The translations under genes and the position numbers were made by a program. Source: Corallococcus macrosporus DSM 14697 (lineage in GTDB: Bacteria > Myxococcota > Myxococcia > Myxococcales > Myxococcaceae). From it: a DNA stretch of 64,000 nt. Position 1 is the first letter of the stretch. The number at the start of each line of letters is the position of its first letter. The notes below the pieces were generated by a model that was not told where the DNA came from, searched no databases, and saw nothing but the letters and a program-made list of their open reading frames with translations. Positions 47,397 through 56,949 of the stretch are shown in pieces. Where the stretch lies: NCBI RefSeq assembly GCF_002305895.1, contig NZ_CP022203.1, positions 5,310,501 to 5,374,500 on the forward strand. Reading direction: 5' to 3'.

Positions 47397-49052
47397 ATGT
47401 CCCGCGTCATCCGCGCCCCCCATGGCTCCACCCTGTCCTGCAAGGGCTGGGTCCAGGAGGCCGCGCTCCGGATGTTGATGAACAACCTCGACCCGGACGT
47501 CGCCGAGCGCCCCGAGGACCTCGTCGTCTACGGCGGCACCGGCAAGGCCGCCCGTGACTGGCCCTCCTTCGACCGCATCGTGTCGAGCCTCCAGAGCCTG
47601 AGCGACGAGGAGACGCTGCTGGTCCAGTCCGGCAAGCCCGTGGGCGTCTTCCGCACCCACCCGGACGCGCCGCGCGTGCTCATCGCCAACTCCAACCTCG
47701 TGGGCCGCTGGGCCAACTGGGAGCACTTCCACGAGCTGGAGAAGAAGGGCCTGATGATGTACGGCCAGATGACCGCGGGCTCGTGGATCTACATCGGCAC
47801 GCAGGGCATCCTCCAGGGCACCTACGAGACGTTCGCCGCCGCCGGCCGCTTCCACTACGGCAGCGACGACCTGGCCGGCCGGCTCGTCCTCTCCGGCGGG
47901 CTGGGCGGCATGGGCGGCGCGCAGCCGCTGGCCGCCACCATGAACAACGCGGTGTTCCTCGGCGTGGAGATTGACCCCACCCGCGCCCGCCGCCGCGTGG
48001 AGACGCGCTACCTGGACGTCGTCGCCAAGGACCTGGACGAGGCGCTGGCGCTGGTGAAGGAGGCGCAGGAGAAGCGCGTGGGCCGCTCCATCGCCGTCAT
48101 CGGCAACGCGGCCTCGGTGTTCCGCGAGCTGTACCGCCGCGGCATCAAGCCGGACCTCGTCACGGACCAGACGAGCGCGCATGACCCGCTCAACGGCTAC
48201 ATCCCCACGGACCTGTCGCTGGAGGCCGCCGCCGAGCTGCGCCAGCGCGACCCGGAGACCTACGTCCGCCGCGCGCGCGAGTCGATGATGATGCACGTGC
48301 AGGCCATGAACGACTTCCAGGCCGCCGGCAGCCACGTCTTCGACTACGGCAACAACCTGCGCGGCCAGGCGCAGCTCGGCGGCATGGAGAACGCCTTCGA
48401 GTTCCCCGGCTTCGTCCCCGCCTACATCCGCCCCCTCTTCTGCGAGGGCATGGGGCCCTTCCGCTGGGTGGCGCTCTCTGGAGACCCGGAGGACATCCGC
48501 GTCACGGACCGCGTGGTGCGCGAGCTGTTCCCGCAGAAGGCCTCGCTCCAGCGCTGGCTCAACATGGCGGAGGAGCGCGTGGCCTTCCAGGGCCTGCCCT
48601 CGCGCATCTGCTGGCTGGGCTACGGCGAGCGCGCCAAGGCGGGGCTCGCCTTCAACGAGCTGGTGCGCAAGGGCGCGGTGAAGGCGCCCATCGTCATCGG
48701 CCGGGACCACCTGGACTGCGGCTCGGTGGCGTCCCCCAACCGCGAGACGGAGGCGATGAAGGACGGCACGGACGCGGTGGCGGACTGGCCCATCCTCAAC
48801 GCGCTGGTGAACGCGGTGAACGGCGCCTCGTGGGTGTCCTTCCACCACGGCGGCGGCGTGGGCATGGGCTACTCGCTGCACGCGGGCCAGGTCATCGTCG
48901 CGGACGGCACGCCGGAGGCCGCGCGCCGCATCGAGCGCGTGCTCACCAGCGACCCTGGCATGGGCGTGCTGCGCCACGCGGACGCGGGCTACCCCGAGGC
49001 CATCGAGGTCGCGAAAGAGCGCGGCGTGAAGATTCCGGGCATCACCACCTGA
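47397..49052 (+). CDS. hutU: Urocanate hydratase
   Basis: A 551-residue enzyme of full length (family about 550-560). It converts urocanate to imidazolonepropionate in histidine degradation, using tightly bound NAD as electrophile. Typical segments are [81 protein letters not shown] and [18 protein letters not shown]. The ATG follows AGGAG. A lipoprotein gene and hutI follow on the same strand; hutH (histidine ammonia-lyase) is not in the window. Confidence 0.97.
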   Translation: MSRVIRAPHGSTLSCKGWVQEAALRMLMNNLDPDVAERPEDLVVYGGTGKAARDWPSFDRIVSSLQSLSDEETLLVQSGKPVGVFRTHPDAPRVLIANSNLVGRWANWEHFHELEKKGLMMYGQMTAGSWIYIGTQGILQGTYETFAAAGRFHYGSDDLAGRLVLSGGLGGMGGAQPLAATMNNAVFLGVEIDPTRARRRVETRYLDVVAKDLDEALALVKEAQEKRVGRSIAVIGNAASVFRELYRRGIKPDLVTDQTSAHDPLNGYIPTDLSLEAAAELRQRDPETYVRRARESMMMHVQAMNDFQAAGSHVFDYGNNLRGQAQLGGMENAFEFPGFVPAYIRPLFCEGMGPFRWVALSGDPEDIRVTDRVVRELFPQKASLQRWLNMAEERVAFQGLPSRICWLGYGERAKAGLAFNELVRKGAVKAPIVIGRDHLDCGSVASPNRETEAMKDGTDAVADWPILNALVNAVNGASWVSFHHGGGVGMGYSLHAGQVIVADGTPEAARRIERVLTSDPGMGVLRHADAGYPEAIEVAKERGVKIPGITT

Positions 49053-49066
49053 AGCGGGAGGTCGCC

Positions 49067-49804
49067 GTGAAGCGCTTGGGCGCGGCAGTGGTCGGGCTGT
49101 GGGGCGCCGCCGTCATGGGACTGGCGGGGTGCGCCCCCACGGCGATGGGCCCCATGGTGATGCGCCTGGGGCCCGGGGCGCCTGACCGCAACATCCTCCA
49201 GTTGGGCATGCGCTCCGGCCCCCGGCTGAGCGCGCCCATCGCGGGGACGCAGCCCGACCTGGGCACGGGCGGCCGGTTCCAGGGGAACGAGTCGAGCTTC
49301 TCCACACAGCAGTGGGGCATGGCGTTCGACGGCGCCCTGACGGTGCCGCTGTCGGAGCGGCTGCACCTGCACACGGGGGTCCAGGGTGAGATGTTCCTGC
49401 CCGTGCCACTGCCGGCCTACGGGGTGTACGCCGGGGCGTCGTACTACGTGGGCTCGCGGCACCTGGGCCTGGCCCCCGCGCTGTCGTTGCGGGGCGCCAC
49501 GGACTTCGGCCTGATGACGTCGCGCGGCGGGCCAGGCAGCCTCTTCGGCGCGGAGGTGTCCTGCGCGTTCACGATGCAGCCGGAGAAGAACGTCTCCATC
49601 GGCCTGGTGCCCTTCGCGTCGTGGCACACGGTGTCGTCGGTGGGGCAGAACGCGCAGGCGCTCTATTACGGCGGCGTGGTGGCGGCGCGCATCTCCTGGG
49701 GCGGATTGAATGACTTGGAGCTGTCAGGCGGCTTTGGCCGGGCGAAGGTCGGCAAAGGCGTGAGCTGGAACGTGCCCATCATGGGCGCACGCGGAGGACG
49801 GTGA
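49067..49804 (+). CDS. Lipoprotein between hutU and hutI
   Basis: A 245-residue lipoprotein: signal VVGLWGAAVMGLAGC (Cys22). The mature part has alternating beta strands with Gly and aromatic residues (VPLSERLHLHTGVQGEMF, GVYAGASYYVGSRHLGL, LYYGGVVAARISWGG), which suggests a small outer-membrane beta structure. No family was recognised. Start is GTG behind GGGAGG at ideal spacing, 14 bp after hutU; hutI follows 3 bp later, so the three genes form one transcription unit. Confidence 0.8.
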   Translation: MKRLGAAVVGLWGAAVMGLAGCAPTAMGPMVMRLGPGAPDRNILQLGMRSGPRLSAPIAGTQPDLGTGGRFQGNESSFSTQQWGMAFDGALTVPLSERLHLHTGVQGEMFLPVPLPAYGVYAGASYYVGSRHLGLAPALSLRGATDFGLMTSRGGPGSLFGAEVSCAFTMQPEKNVSIGLVPFASWHTVSSVGQNAQALYYGGVVAARISWGGLNDLELSGGFGRAKVGKGVSWNVPIMGARGGR

Positions 49805-49807
49805 GAC

Positions 49808-51073
49808 ATGGACGGACTGGACCTGCTGGTGCGAAACACCTCCGAAGTGCTCACGGTGGAAGGCACGCACCGAGAGCGCGCGGAGGACGCCCTCACGCCG
49901 CGCCCGGGCGCCGTGGTGGGCGTGCGAGGAGGCCGCATCGCCTATGTGGGGCCCGAAGCCGGGCTGCCCGCGGGCGCGGTGGGCCCTGACACGGAGGTGG
50001 TGGACGCCCTGGGCGGCTTCGTGGGCCCCGGCTTCGTGGACCCGCACACGCACCTCGTGTTCGCGGGGGAGCGCTCCGCGGAGTTCGACCTGCGCAATCA
50101 GGGCGCGACCTACCTGGAGCTCGCCAAGGCGGGCGGGGGCATCGCCGGCACGGTGCGGGCCACGCGGGCCGCGAGCGAGGACGAGCTGGTGCGGCTCGCC
50201 CTGCCCCGCGCGAAGCGCCTGCTGGAGCAGGGCGTGACGACGGCGGAGGTGAAGAGCGGCTATGGGCTCAACCTGGAGACGGAGCTGAAGATGCTGCGCG
50301 CGGTGCGGCGCCTGGGCACGCGGACGCCGCTGGAGCTGGTGCCCACGCTGCTGTGCGCGCACGCCGTGCCCGAGGAGTACCGGGGCAATCGCGAGGCGTA
50401 CGTCCGGCTGTGCATCGAGGAGATCCTCCCCGCCGTCGCCAAGGAGGACCTGGCGCGCTTCTGTGACGTCTTCGTGGAGGACAGCGCCTTCACCGTGGAC
50501 GAAGCGCGCCGCATCCTGAGCGCGGCGAAGTCGCTGGGGATGACGCCGCGGCTGCACGCGGACCAGCTCACCGCGTGCGGCGCCTCCGAGCTCGCCGCGG
50601 AGCTGGACGCCGCCACCGCCGACCATCTGGAGCAGGTGACGGACGCGGGCCTCAAGGCCCTGGCGGACGCCAATGTCACGGCGGTGCTGGTGCCCACCTC
50701 CACGCTGTTCCTGCGCATGCGGCCCTACGCGCCCGGGCGCCGCATCCGCGATGCGGGGCTCAACATCGCCTTGGGCACCAATGTGAACCCCGGTTCCGCC
50801 ATGAGTGAAAACACCGCGCTGGCGCTAGGCCTTGCATGTCTGGAAAACGGGCTTACCGCCGCGGAGGCGTACTGGGGAGCCACCCGAGGCGCGGCGGTGT
50901 CCTTGGGAATGCAACGGCACGGCAGGCTGTCCGAGGGTGACCCGGCCGACCTGGTGGTCTTCGGCTGTGCTTCTTACCGGCACCTGCCCTACCATCTGGG
51001 CGTAGCGCACGCGCGAGTGGTCGTGAAGGCCGGACGCATCGTTGTCCGGCAGCCAATGGATGGCTGCGTGTGA
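49808..51073 (+). CDS. hutI: Imidazolonepropionase
   Basis: A 421-residue metal-dependent amidohydrolase. It opens the imidazolone ring to give N-formimino-glutamate, the step after HutU. Motifs: metal-binding DPHTHLVFAG, EVKSGYGLNLETELKMLR, RLHADQLTA and the Asn/Asp region NIALGTNVNPGSA. Length matches the family (about 405-420). The ATG follows GGAGG. No gene for the last hut step lies in the window. Confidence 0.96.
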   Translation: MDGLDLLVRNTSEVLTVEGTHRERAEDALTPRPGAVVGVRGGRIAYVGPEAGLPAGAVGPDTEVVDALGGFVGPGFVDPHTHLVFAGERSAEFDLRNQGATYLELAKAGGGIAGTVRATRAASEDELVRLALPRAKRLLEQGVTTAEVKSGYGLNLETELKMLRAVRRLGTRTPLELVPTLLCAHAVPEEYRGNREAYVRLCIEEILPAVAKEDLARFCDVFVEDSAFTVDEARRILSAAKSLGMTPRLHADQLTACGASELAAELDAATADHLEQVTDAGLKALADANVTAVLVPTSTLFLRMRPYAPGRRIRDAGLNIALGTNVNPGSAMSENTALALGLACLENGLTAAEAYWGATRGAAVSLGMQRHGRLSEGDPADLVVFGCASYRHLPYHLGVAHARVVVKAGRIVVRQPMDGCV

Positions 51074-51162
51074 ACCGGCGTCGCAGCGACACGGCGGCGC
51101 CGGCCAGGTAAAGACGGGACACATCCGCCGGGGCCGGACGTTAAGAATCTTCGTTGCTAGCC

Positions 51163-52026
51163 ATGTGCCGACTCTTTGGATTTCGATCAGCGATTCCCGC
51201 GGCCGTCCACCCTTCATTGGTGACGGAGAAGAACTCGCTCCTCATCCAGTCGCGCGAGCACAAGGACGGCTGGGGAATCGCCGCCTACGGGGCCGAGCCC
51301 GTGCCCGTGGTGGCCCACGGGGTGGGGCCCGCGCACAGCGACCCGGACTTCGAGCGGGTGAGCAGCCGCGTCTCCTCCCACACGGTGGTGGCGCACATCC
51401 GCCTGGCGTCGGTGGGCGCGGTGGAGCTGCGCAACGCGCACCCCTTCCTGCATGGCCGCTGGGCCTTCGTGCACAACGGCACGCTGCGGGAGTTCGCGCA
51501 GCACCGGCCGGCCGTGGAGGCGCTCATCTGCCCGAGCCTGCGTGGGAATATCAAGGGCACCACGGACAGCGAGCGCTGCTTCTACCTCTTCCTCACCCGC
51601 CTGGCGGCCCGGCACCCGATTGACCGGCAGGTCCCCGTGGAGGCCGTGGCGCGGGCGCTGGCGGAGACGATGACGCTGGTGGCGACCATCACGGATGCCG
51701 CCGGGCAGGACGGCCGCTCGGCGATGAACTTCCTTGTCTCGGATGGCGAGCTGATGGTCGCCACCCGTCGCAACCGCACGCTGTTCGTGTCTCTCGGCGG
51801 CGCGGGCACCCAGGCGTCGACGCTGCCGGCGCCGGGGACGAAGCTGGAGCAGATTGTCGTCGCCAGCGAGTCGCTGTGCGGCGGGCCGTACTGGGCGCCG
51901 GTGGCCGAGGAGGACGTCATCGGCGTGGACGCGAACCTGGTGTTCCACCACTGGCGCGTGCCGGAGCTGGCCGGCTCCGACGTGCCCTCCTCGGTGAAGC
52001 CCAACGGGTCGCGCGGCGTGGCGTGA
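51163..52026 (+). CDS. Class II glutamine amidotransferase (EgtC/YafJ-like)
   Basis: A 287-residue N-terminal nucleophile hydrolase. The start at 51163 is fixed by chemistry: Met is followed directly by Cys2, the nucleophile freed by Met removal (MCRLFGFRS). Further family features are HKDGWGIAAY, VVAHIRLASVG, NAHPFLHGRWAFVHNGT and STTDSERCF-like TDSERCFYLFL. There is no synthetase domain, so the acceptor of the released ammonia is unknown, or it is a plain amidase as in ergothioneine biosynthesis. It lies 89 bp after hutI and converges on tsaE. Confidence 0.9.
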   Translation: MCRLFGFRSAIPAAVHPSLVTEKNSLLIQSREHKDGWGIAAYGAEPVPVVAHGVGPAHSDPDFERVSSRVSSHTVVAHIRLASVGAVELRNAHPFLHGRWAFVHNGTLREFAQHRPAVEALICPSLRGNIKGTTDSERCFYLFLTRLAARHPIDRQVPVEAVARALAETMTLVATITDAAGQDGRSAMNFLVSDGELMVATRRNRTLFVSLGGAGTQASTLPAPGTKLEQIVVASESLCGGPYWAPVAEEDVIGVDANLVFHHWRVPELAGSDVPSSVKPNGSRGVA

Positions 52027-52053
52027 AGTCCGCTGGGCCTGGGGCGCCGGGCC

Positions 52054-52533
52054 TCAGCCCATCCACGCGTCGAGCAACGCGGCGGGACGTGCGCCGAACG
52101 CCTCCGCCGTGAGCTCCCGGGCCTCCCCGCCCGCGTGCTTCAGCGTGACGCGCAGGTAGTCGCGGGGCGCGGCCTGGGGAATCTTGTCCAGCCACTCCAC
52201 CAGCATCGCGCTCTCGGTGCCTTCCAGGTCCAGGAAGCCCGTGGCGTACAGGTCGTCGTAGTCCGTCAGCCGGTACAGGTCCGCGTGGTACAGCGGGATG
52301 CGCCCTGAATACGGGTACACGATGGCAAACGTCGGGCTCGCCACCTCGGAGCGAGGCACCTGCGCCCCATCCGCCACGCCGCGCACCAGGTGCGTCTTGC
52401 CCGCGCCCAGGTCGCCAATCAGCCCCACGAAGTCGCCGGGCTCGAGCAGCTCGCCCAGCCGGACGCCCAGCCGGTGCGTCTCCTCGGGCGACGCCAGCCG
52501 CACCGTCCGGACCCGCGACGCTTCCGTGCTCAT
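52054..52533 (-). CDS. tsaE: TsaE, ATPase of tRNA t6A biosynthesis
   Basis: A 159-residue P-loop protein: GDLGAGKTHLVRG (Walker A), ASPTFAIVYPY, HADLYRLTDYDDL and LVEWLDKIP. TsaE drives the TsaB-TsaD complex that makes N6-threonylcarbamoyladenosine at position 37 of ANN-decoding tRNAs such as the tRNA-Thr in this window. It overlaps nnr by 4 nt (ATGA); the nnr-tsaE order is widespread. Confidence 0.95.
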   Translation of the reverse strand: MSTEASRVRTVRLASPEETHRLGVRLGELLEPGDFVGLIGDLGAGKTHLVRGVADGAQVPRSEVASPTFAIVYPYSGRIPLYHADLYRLTDYDDLYATGFLDLEGTESAMLVEWLDKIPQAAPRDYLRVTLKHAGGEARELTAEAFGARPAALLDAWMG

Positions 52534-54065
52534 CGTTCCCACCGCAGCCACACCTCGCACAGCCCTTGCTCCACGATGTCTCCCGCCACCAGTCCCAGGT
52601 GTCCGCGCTTCCGGGCCGCCAGGTCGCCCGCGAGCCCGTGCGCGTACACCGCCGTCCAGATGGCCTCGGGCACCGGAAACGACTGAGCCAGGAACGCGCC
52701 ACAAATCCCGGACAGCACGTCCCCCGAGCCGCCCGTGGCCATGCCCGGGTTGCCCGGGGTGTTGAGGTACACGCGCCCATCCGCGTCGCTCGTGAGCGTC
52801 CGGTCCCCCTTCAGCACGAGCGTCACCTTCAGCCCGGAAGAGAGCTGGCGCGCCACGTCCAGCCGGTGCGCCTGGACCTCCTTCGTGGACCTGCCCGTCA
52901 GCCGCGCCATCTCTCCCGGGTGCGGCGTCATCACCACCGGCGCCTTCGCCCGGCGCAGCACCGACAGGTCCGTGGCCACCGCGTTGAGCGCGTCCGCGTC
53001 CAGCACCGCGGGCACCTCCACGCGCGCCAGCAGCTCGCCAAGCAGCGCGCCTGTCTCGTCGCCCCGAGGAATCCCCGGCCCGATGACCAGCGCGTCCTTG
53101 CCCTCGGCCGCCGCCACCAGCGCGTCCAAATCACCGAGCCCCAGCGGCCCCGTGGCCTCCAGCGGGATGCCCATGATTTCGACCGAGTGCGCCTGGATGG
53201 TGTCCAGGGCATCCGCCCGCGCGGCCACCGTGACGAGCCCCGCGCCGGAGCGCAGCGCCGCCTTGGCCACCAGCGCCGCGGCCCCCGTCTTCCCCCGGCT
53301 GCCCGCGACCACCAGGACGTGCCCGAAGGTCCCCTTGTGGGAATCCGCCTTGCGCACCGGCAGCGTGCGCCGCGCGTCCGCCTCCTCCACCACGAAGAGC
53401 CCGGGGCCGGAGACCTCCTTCGCGGCCTCCCCGCCCATGCCGATGTCCACCCGGTGCACCTGGCCGCACAGCGAGGCCCCCGGCTCCAGCACCTGCCCCG
53501 GCTTGAGGAAGCCAAAGGCCACCGTGGCGTCCGCCTCCACGCACGGCGAGAAGGGCGCACCCGTGTCGCTCTGGAGCCCGGACGGCACATCCGCCGCCAC
53601 CACCTTGGCTCCCAAGGCCCGCCAGCCGCGCATCGCCGCCACGGCGTCCGCGAAGGCCCCCCCGGGCGCGCGGCTCAAGCCCGTGCCGAAGAGCGCGTCC
53701 ACCACCACGTCACCACGCCGGGCCGGCTCCACGCTCTCCAAGGTACGCGGCGTCACCCCGAAGCCCTTCAGCGCCTCCACGTTCCGCCGCGCCTCGGGCG
53801 CCCGCTTCGCGGCGTCACCCACCAGCACCACCGACACGCAGGCGCCGCCCTCCCGGAGGAAGCGCGCGGCCACCAGCCCGTCGCCGCCATTGTTCCCCGG
53901 CCCGCACACCACCACGAAGCGCCCGCCCGGGCCGAGCAGCCCGCGCGCCACCTCCGCCAGCCCGCGCCCGGCGTTCTCCATCAGCAGCGCGGAGGGCATG
54001 CCGTGGCGGGCCTCGGCGGCCTCCTCGGCCTGACGCATCTGGGCGGCGGTGAGCACGCGCAACAT
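52530..54065 (-). CDS. nnr: Bifunctional NAD(P)H-hydrate epimerase/dehydratase
   Basis: A 511-residue fusion that repairs hydrated NAD(P)H. The N-terminal YjeF_N epimerase (about 1-215) has ALMENAGRGLAEV, CGPGNNGGDGLVAARFL and DALFGTGLSR. The C-terminal ribokinase-like dehydratase (about 225-505) has KGTFGHVLVVAGSRGKTGAA, VMTPHPGEMARLTG and the ADP/ATP-binding NPGMATGGSGDVLSG. ATG at 54065 follows AAGGGGA; the next upstream gene, acpS, ends 4 bp away. The family is essentially universal. Confidence 0.95.
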   Translation of the reverse strand: MLRVLTAAQMRQAEEAAEARHGMPSALLMENAGRGLAEVARGLLGPGGRFVVVCGPGNNGGDGLVAARFLREGGACVSVVLVGDAAKRAPEARRNVEALKGFGVTPRTLESVEPARRGDVVVDALFGTGLSRAPGGAFADAVAAMRGWRALGAKVVAADVPSGLQSDTGAPFSPCVEADATVAFGFLKPGQVLEPGASLCGQVHRVDIGMGGEAAKEVSGPGLFVVEEADARRTLPVRKADSHKGTFGHVLVVAGSRGKTGAAALVAKAALRSGAGLVTVAARADALDTIQAHSVEIMGIPLEATGPLGLGDLDALVAAAEGKDALVIGPGIPRGDETGALLGELLARVEVPAVLDADALNAVATDLSVLRRAKAPVVMTPHPGEMARLTGRSTKEVQAHRLDVARQLSSGLKVTLVLKGDRTLTSDADGRVYLNTPGNPGMATGGSGDVLSGICGAFLAQSFPVPEAIWTAVYAHGLAGDLAARKRGHLGLVAGDIVEQGLCEVWLRWER

Positions 54066-54069
54066 GGCT

Positions 54070-54450
54070 TCAATCCCCTTTCGACTGGAGCACCACCGTG
54101 GCGGCGGCGACGTCCGCATCGTGGGTCAGCGCGAGGAAGGCCTCCAGCCCTCGCGCCTCCATGACCTCCAATGCCACGCCGGACAGTGCGAAATAAGGCG
54201 CTCCGCCCTGCCGCCGGACCTCCATGTCCTTCCACCGGATGCCCGGCGGCGCGCCCAGCGCCTTCACCAGGGCCTCCTTGGCGGCGAAGCGGGCCGCGTA
54301 GGCGCTGGCGGCGTCACTCCGCCGGCCGCACAGCGCCCGCTCCGCCTCGGTGTAGACGCGGTTCAGGAAGGGCTCCGCGCGAGGCCCGTCCAGGATGCGC
54401 TGGATGCGGGAGATGGAGCAGATGTCCAGGCCCAGGCCGCGGATTCCCAT
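54070..54450 (-). CDS. acpS: Holo-[acyl-carrier-protein] synthase
   Basis: A 126-residue phosphopantetheinyl transferase of the AcpS type. It transfers 4'-phosphopantetheine from CoA to apo-ACP. Motifs: GLGLDICSISRI (metal-binding Asp) and RFAAKEALVKALG (catalytic Glu/Lys), with the usual C-terminal LTHDADVAAATVVL. It starts 6 bp after pdxJ, in the conserved pdxJ-acpS-nnr order. Confidence 0.95.
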   Translation of the reverse strand: MGIRGLGLDICSISRIQRILDGPRAEPFLNRVYTEAERALCGRRSDAASAYAARFAAKEALVKALGAPPGIRWKDMEVRRQGGAPYFALSGVALEVMEARGLEAFLALTHDADVAAATVVLQSKGD

Positions 54451-54456
54451 GGCGCC

Positions 54457-55182
54457 CTACCCCGGGTTGCGCATGAGCTCGAGCATCTCACGCACCGCGC
54501 GCTCGAAGCCCACCAGCACCGCGCGCCCGACGATGGCGTGCCCGATGTTCAGCTCGTCGATTTCGTGGATGCGGGCAATGGGCTGCACGTTGTCGTAGTT
54601 GAGCCCGTGGCCGGCGGCCACGCCCATGCCCAGCTTGGTGCCCGCCTTGGCCGCGTCGACGATGCGCGCCAGCTCCCGCGCCCGCTCCTTCTCGTTGCGC
54701 GCCTCGCAGTAGCGGCCGGTATGCAGCTCGATGCGGTCCGCGTTCACCTTGTGCGCCGCCCGCACCTGGTCCAGGTCCGGGTCGATGAAGAGCGACACGG
54801 CGATCTCGCCGTCCTTCAGGTTCTTGATGATCTTCGCGATGTGCTCGCGCTGGTTGGCGACCTCCAGGCCGCCCTCCGTGGTGAGCTCCTCGCGGCGCTC
54901 GGGCACCAGCGTCACCACGTCCGGCTTGTGCTCGTAGGCGATCTTCACCATCTCCGCGGTGGCGGCCATCTCCAGGTTCAGGAGCGTCTGCACCGTCTCA
55001 CGGAGGATGCGCAAATCCCGGTCCTGGATGTGACGCCGGTCCTCGCGCAGGTGGATGGTGATCTGCTGCGCGCCGGCGAGCTCCGCCAGCGCCGCGGCCG
55101 TCACCGGATCCGGATACGGGGTGCGCCGCGCCTGACGCAGCGTCGCCACATGGTCCACGTTGACACCCAGTCGCTGTCCCAT
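54457..55182 (-). CDS. pdxJ: Pyridoxine 5'-phosphate synthase
   Basis: A 241-residue TIM-barrel enzyme that condenses 3-amino-2-oxopropyl phosphate with deoxyxylulose 5-phosphate to give vitamin B6 phosphate. Motifs: [52 protein letters not shown] and [12 protein letters not shown] at 55182 follows GAGGTG at 6 nt; a GTG 9 bp upstream lacks a site. The 111-bp gap to glmM is the largest inside this part of the cluster. Confidence 0.96.
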   Translation of the reverse strand: MGQRLGVNVDHVATLRQARRTPYPDPVTAAALAELAGAQQITIHLREDRRHIQDRDLRILRETVQTLLNLEMAATAEMVKIAYEHKPDVVTLVPERREELTTEGGLEVANQREHIAKIIKNLKDGEIAVSLFIDPDLDQVRAAHKVNADRIELHTGRYCEARNEKERARELARIVDAAKAGTKLGMGVAAGHGLNYDNVQPIARIHEIDELNIGHAIVGRAVLVGFERAVREMLELMRNPG

Positions 55183-55293
55183 CGACCGCACCTCGCTCGT
55201 GCGCGGCCGTGGGATTGTCGAAGGGCCCCGGTGCGCGCTGGCCCTTCATCACGCCGCCAGCGTCCGGAAGTCAACCGCCGAGCGCGGCGGCCC

Positions 55294-56688
55294 TCAGACG
55301 CTGAGGGCCTTGGACAGCGCCTCCGCGATCTCCTTCGCGTAGGCCTGGTTCTTCGCGGCGTCCTCGCCCTCGATGAGGACGCGGGCCTTGGGCTCGGTGC
55401 CGGAGAAGCGCACCAGCACCCGGCCGGAGCTGCCCAGCCGCTGCTCCACGCTCTTGATGACCTTCATCACCGTCGGCAGCTCGCCCAGCTCCTTCTTCTG
55501 CTTCACCACGACGTTGACCAGCGTCTGGGGCACGGGCTCGAAGATGGAGGCCAGCTCGCTCAGGGGCTTGCCCGCCCGGCACATCACCGCCAGGAGCTGG
55601 AGCGCCGCCAGGGTGCCGTCACCCGTGGTGGTGTGGTCCAGGAAGATGAGGTGGCCGCTCTGCTCGCCGCCCAGGTTGTAGCCGTTGCGGCGCATCTCAT
55701 CGACGACGTAGCGGTCCCCCACGCGCGTGCGCGCCACCTTCACGCCCCAGCGCGCCACCGCGCGCTCCAGGCCGATGTTGCTCATCACCGTGGAGACCAG
55801 CATCTTCTTCTTGAGCTGCTTGCGGGCCACCAGCTCGCCCGTGCAGATGGCCATGATGGCGTCGCCATCCACGACCTTGCCCTTCTCGTCCACGACGATG
55901 AGGCGGTCGGCGTCACCGTCCAGGGCGATGCCCAGGTGCGCGCCGTGCTTCACCACCGTCTTGGCCAGGTTCTCCGGGTAGAGCGCGCCGCACTTGTGGT
56001 TGATGTTCTTGCCGTCCGGCGAGACGCCCAGGGCAATCACCTTGGCGCCCAGCTCCTCCAGCACGGCGGGCGCCGTCTTGTAGGCCGCGCCGTTGGCGCA
56101 GTCGACGACGATGGTCATCCCCTCCAGCGTCAGCTCGCGCGGGAAGGTGGCCTTCAGGAAGACGATGTAGCGGCCCCGCGCGTCCTCCATGCGGAAGGCG
56201 CGGCCGATCTTCGTGGCGGTGGGGCGGATGGAGTCGATGGAGCCGCTGGACACCAGCTCCTCAATCTTGCCCTCCGTCTCGTCCGGCAGCTTGAAGCCGT
56301 CCCGCCAGAAGAACTTGATGCCGTTGTCCTCGTAGGGGTTGTGGGACGCGGAGATGACGGCGCCGGCGTCCGCCCGCATGGAGGTGGTGATGTTGGAGAT
56401 GCCCGGCGTCGGCAGCGGCCCGACGAGCTCCACGTCCACGCCCATGGAGGTGAGGCCGGCGGCCAGCGCCTGCTCCAGCATGTAGCCGGACAGTCGCGTG
56501 TCCTTGCCAACGATGACGCGGTGGCGGTGTGGCCCGTTGCGGATGAGGAACGCGAGCGCCCGCCCGAGCTGCATCGCGACCTCGGCAGTCATGGGATAGA
56601 CGTTCGCCTTGCCGCGAACCCCATCCGTGCCGAACAGCTTCTGGGAAGCCTGTGCCTCCTTCGGAGGCATGTTCATCCTGTACGCCAT
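55294..56688 (-). CDS. glmM: Phosphoglucosamine mutase
   Basis: A 464-residue phosphohexomutase that makes glucosamine 1-phosphate for peptidoglycan and LPS. Active-site elements: [13 protein letters not shown], the phosphoserine loop [16 protein letters not shown], the metal site DGDADR, the sugar loop [10 protein letters not shown] and the phosphate loop [15 protein letters not shown] at 56688 follows GGAG at 8 nt, ahead of the conserved start. Confidence 0.96.
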   Translation of the reverse strand: MAYRMNMPPKEAQASQKLFGTDGVRGKANVYPMTAEVAMQLGRALAFLIRNGPHRHRVIVGKDTRLSGYMLEQALAAGLTSMGVDVELVGPLPTPGISNITTSMRADAGAVISASHNPYEDNGIKFFWRDGFKLPDETEGKIEELVSSGSIDSIRPTATKIGRAFRMEDARGRYIVFLKATFPRELTLEGMTIVVDCANGAAYKTAPAVLEELGAKVIALGVSPDGKNINHKCGALYPENLAKTVVKHGAHLGIALDGDADRLIVVDEKGKVVDGDAIMAICTGELVARKQLKKKMLVSTVMSNIGLERAVARWGVKVARTRVGDRYVVDEMRRNGYNLGGEQSGHLIFLDHTTTGDGTLAALQLLAVMCRAGKPLSELASIFEPVPQTLVNVVVKQKKELGELPTVMKVIKSVEQRLGSSGRVLVRFSGTEPKARVLIEGEDAAKNQAYAKEIAEALSKALSV

Positions 56689-56826
56689 GTGTGCCGCTCC
56701 GCCTTTCCCACGCCGGGCCTGCGCCGGCCTCTCGACGTCGGGGCTTATACCCCGCTCACCACGCGGGCTCGAAGTTAGGAACCCACTGCTCCCTGGGCAA
56801 CCACCCTGGCATGCGGGCCGACGCAG

Positions 56827-56855
56827 ACTAAAAGAGGTTGCGAAATCAGTACCAA
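56827..56855 (-). promoter_or_regulatory. Candidate promoter of glmM
   Basis: On the minus strand TTGGTA, 17 bp, TTTAGT (4 of 6 matches to each sigma-70 box), in an A/T-rich patch of the 261-bp gap between folP and glmM, about 140 bp before the glmM ATG. The rest of that gap shows nothing recognisable. Confidence 0.35.
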
Positions 56856-56949
56856 CCGAAACGCCGCCGTCCATACACGCCGGCACGGAGGGCGGCCAGC
56901 GGAAGGTGAAGATTCCAGCCACGCGCCGAGGCCTGTAAGCCACACCTTG

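Noticed and set aside
51075-51103. CCGGCG...CGCCGG dyad after hutI as a terminator
   Set aside because: A six-base GC stem around a 17-nt loop without a T-run is too weak and too common in this DNA.
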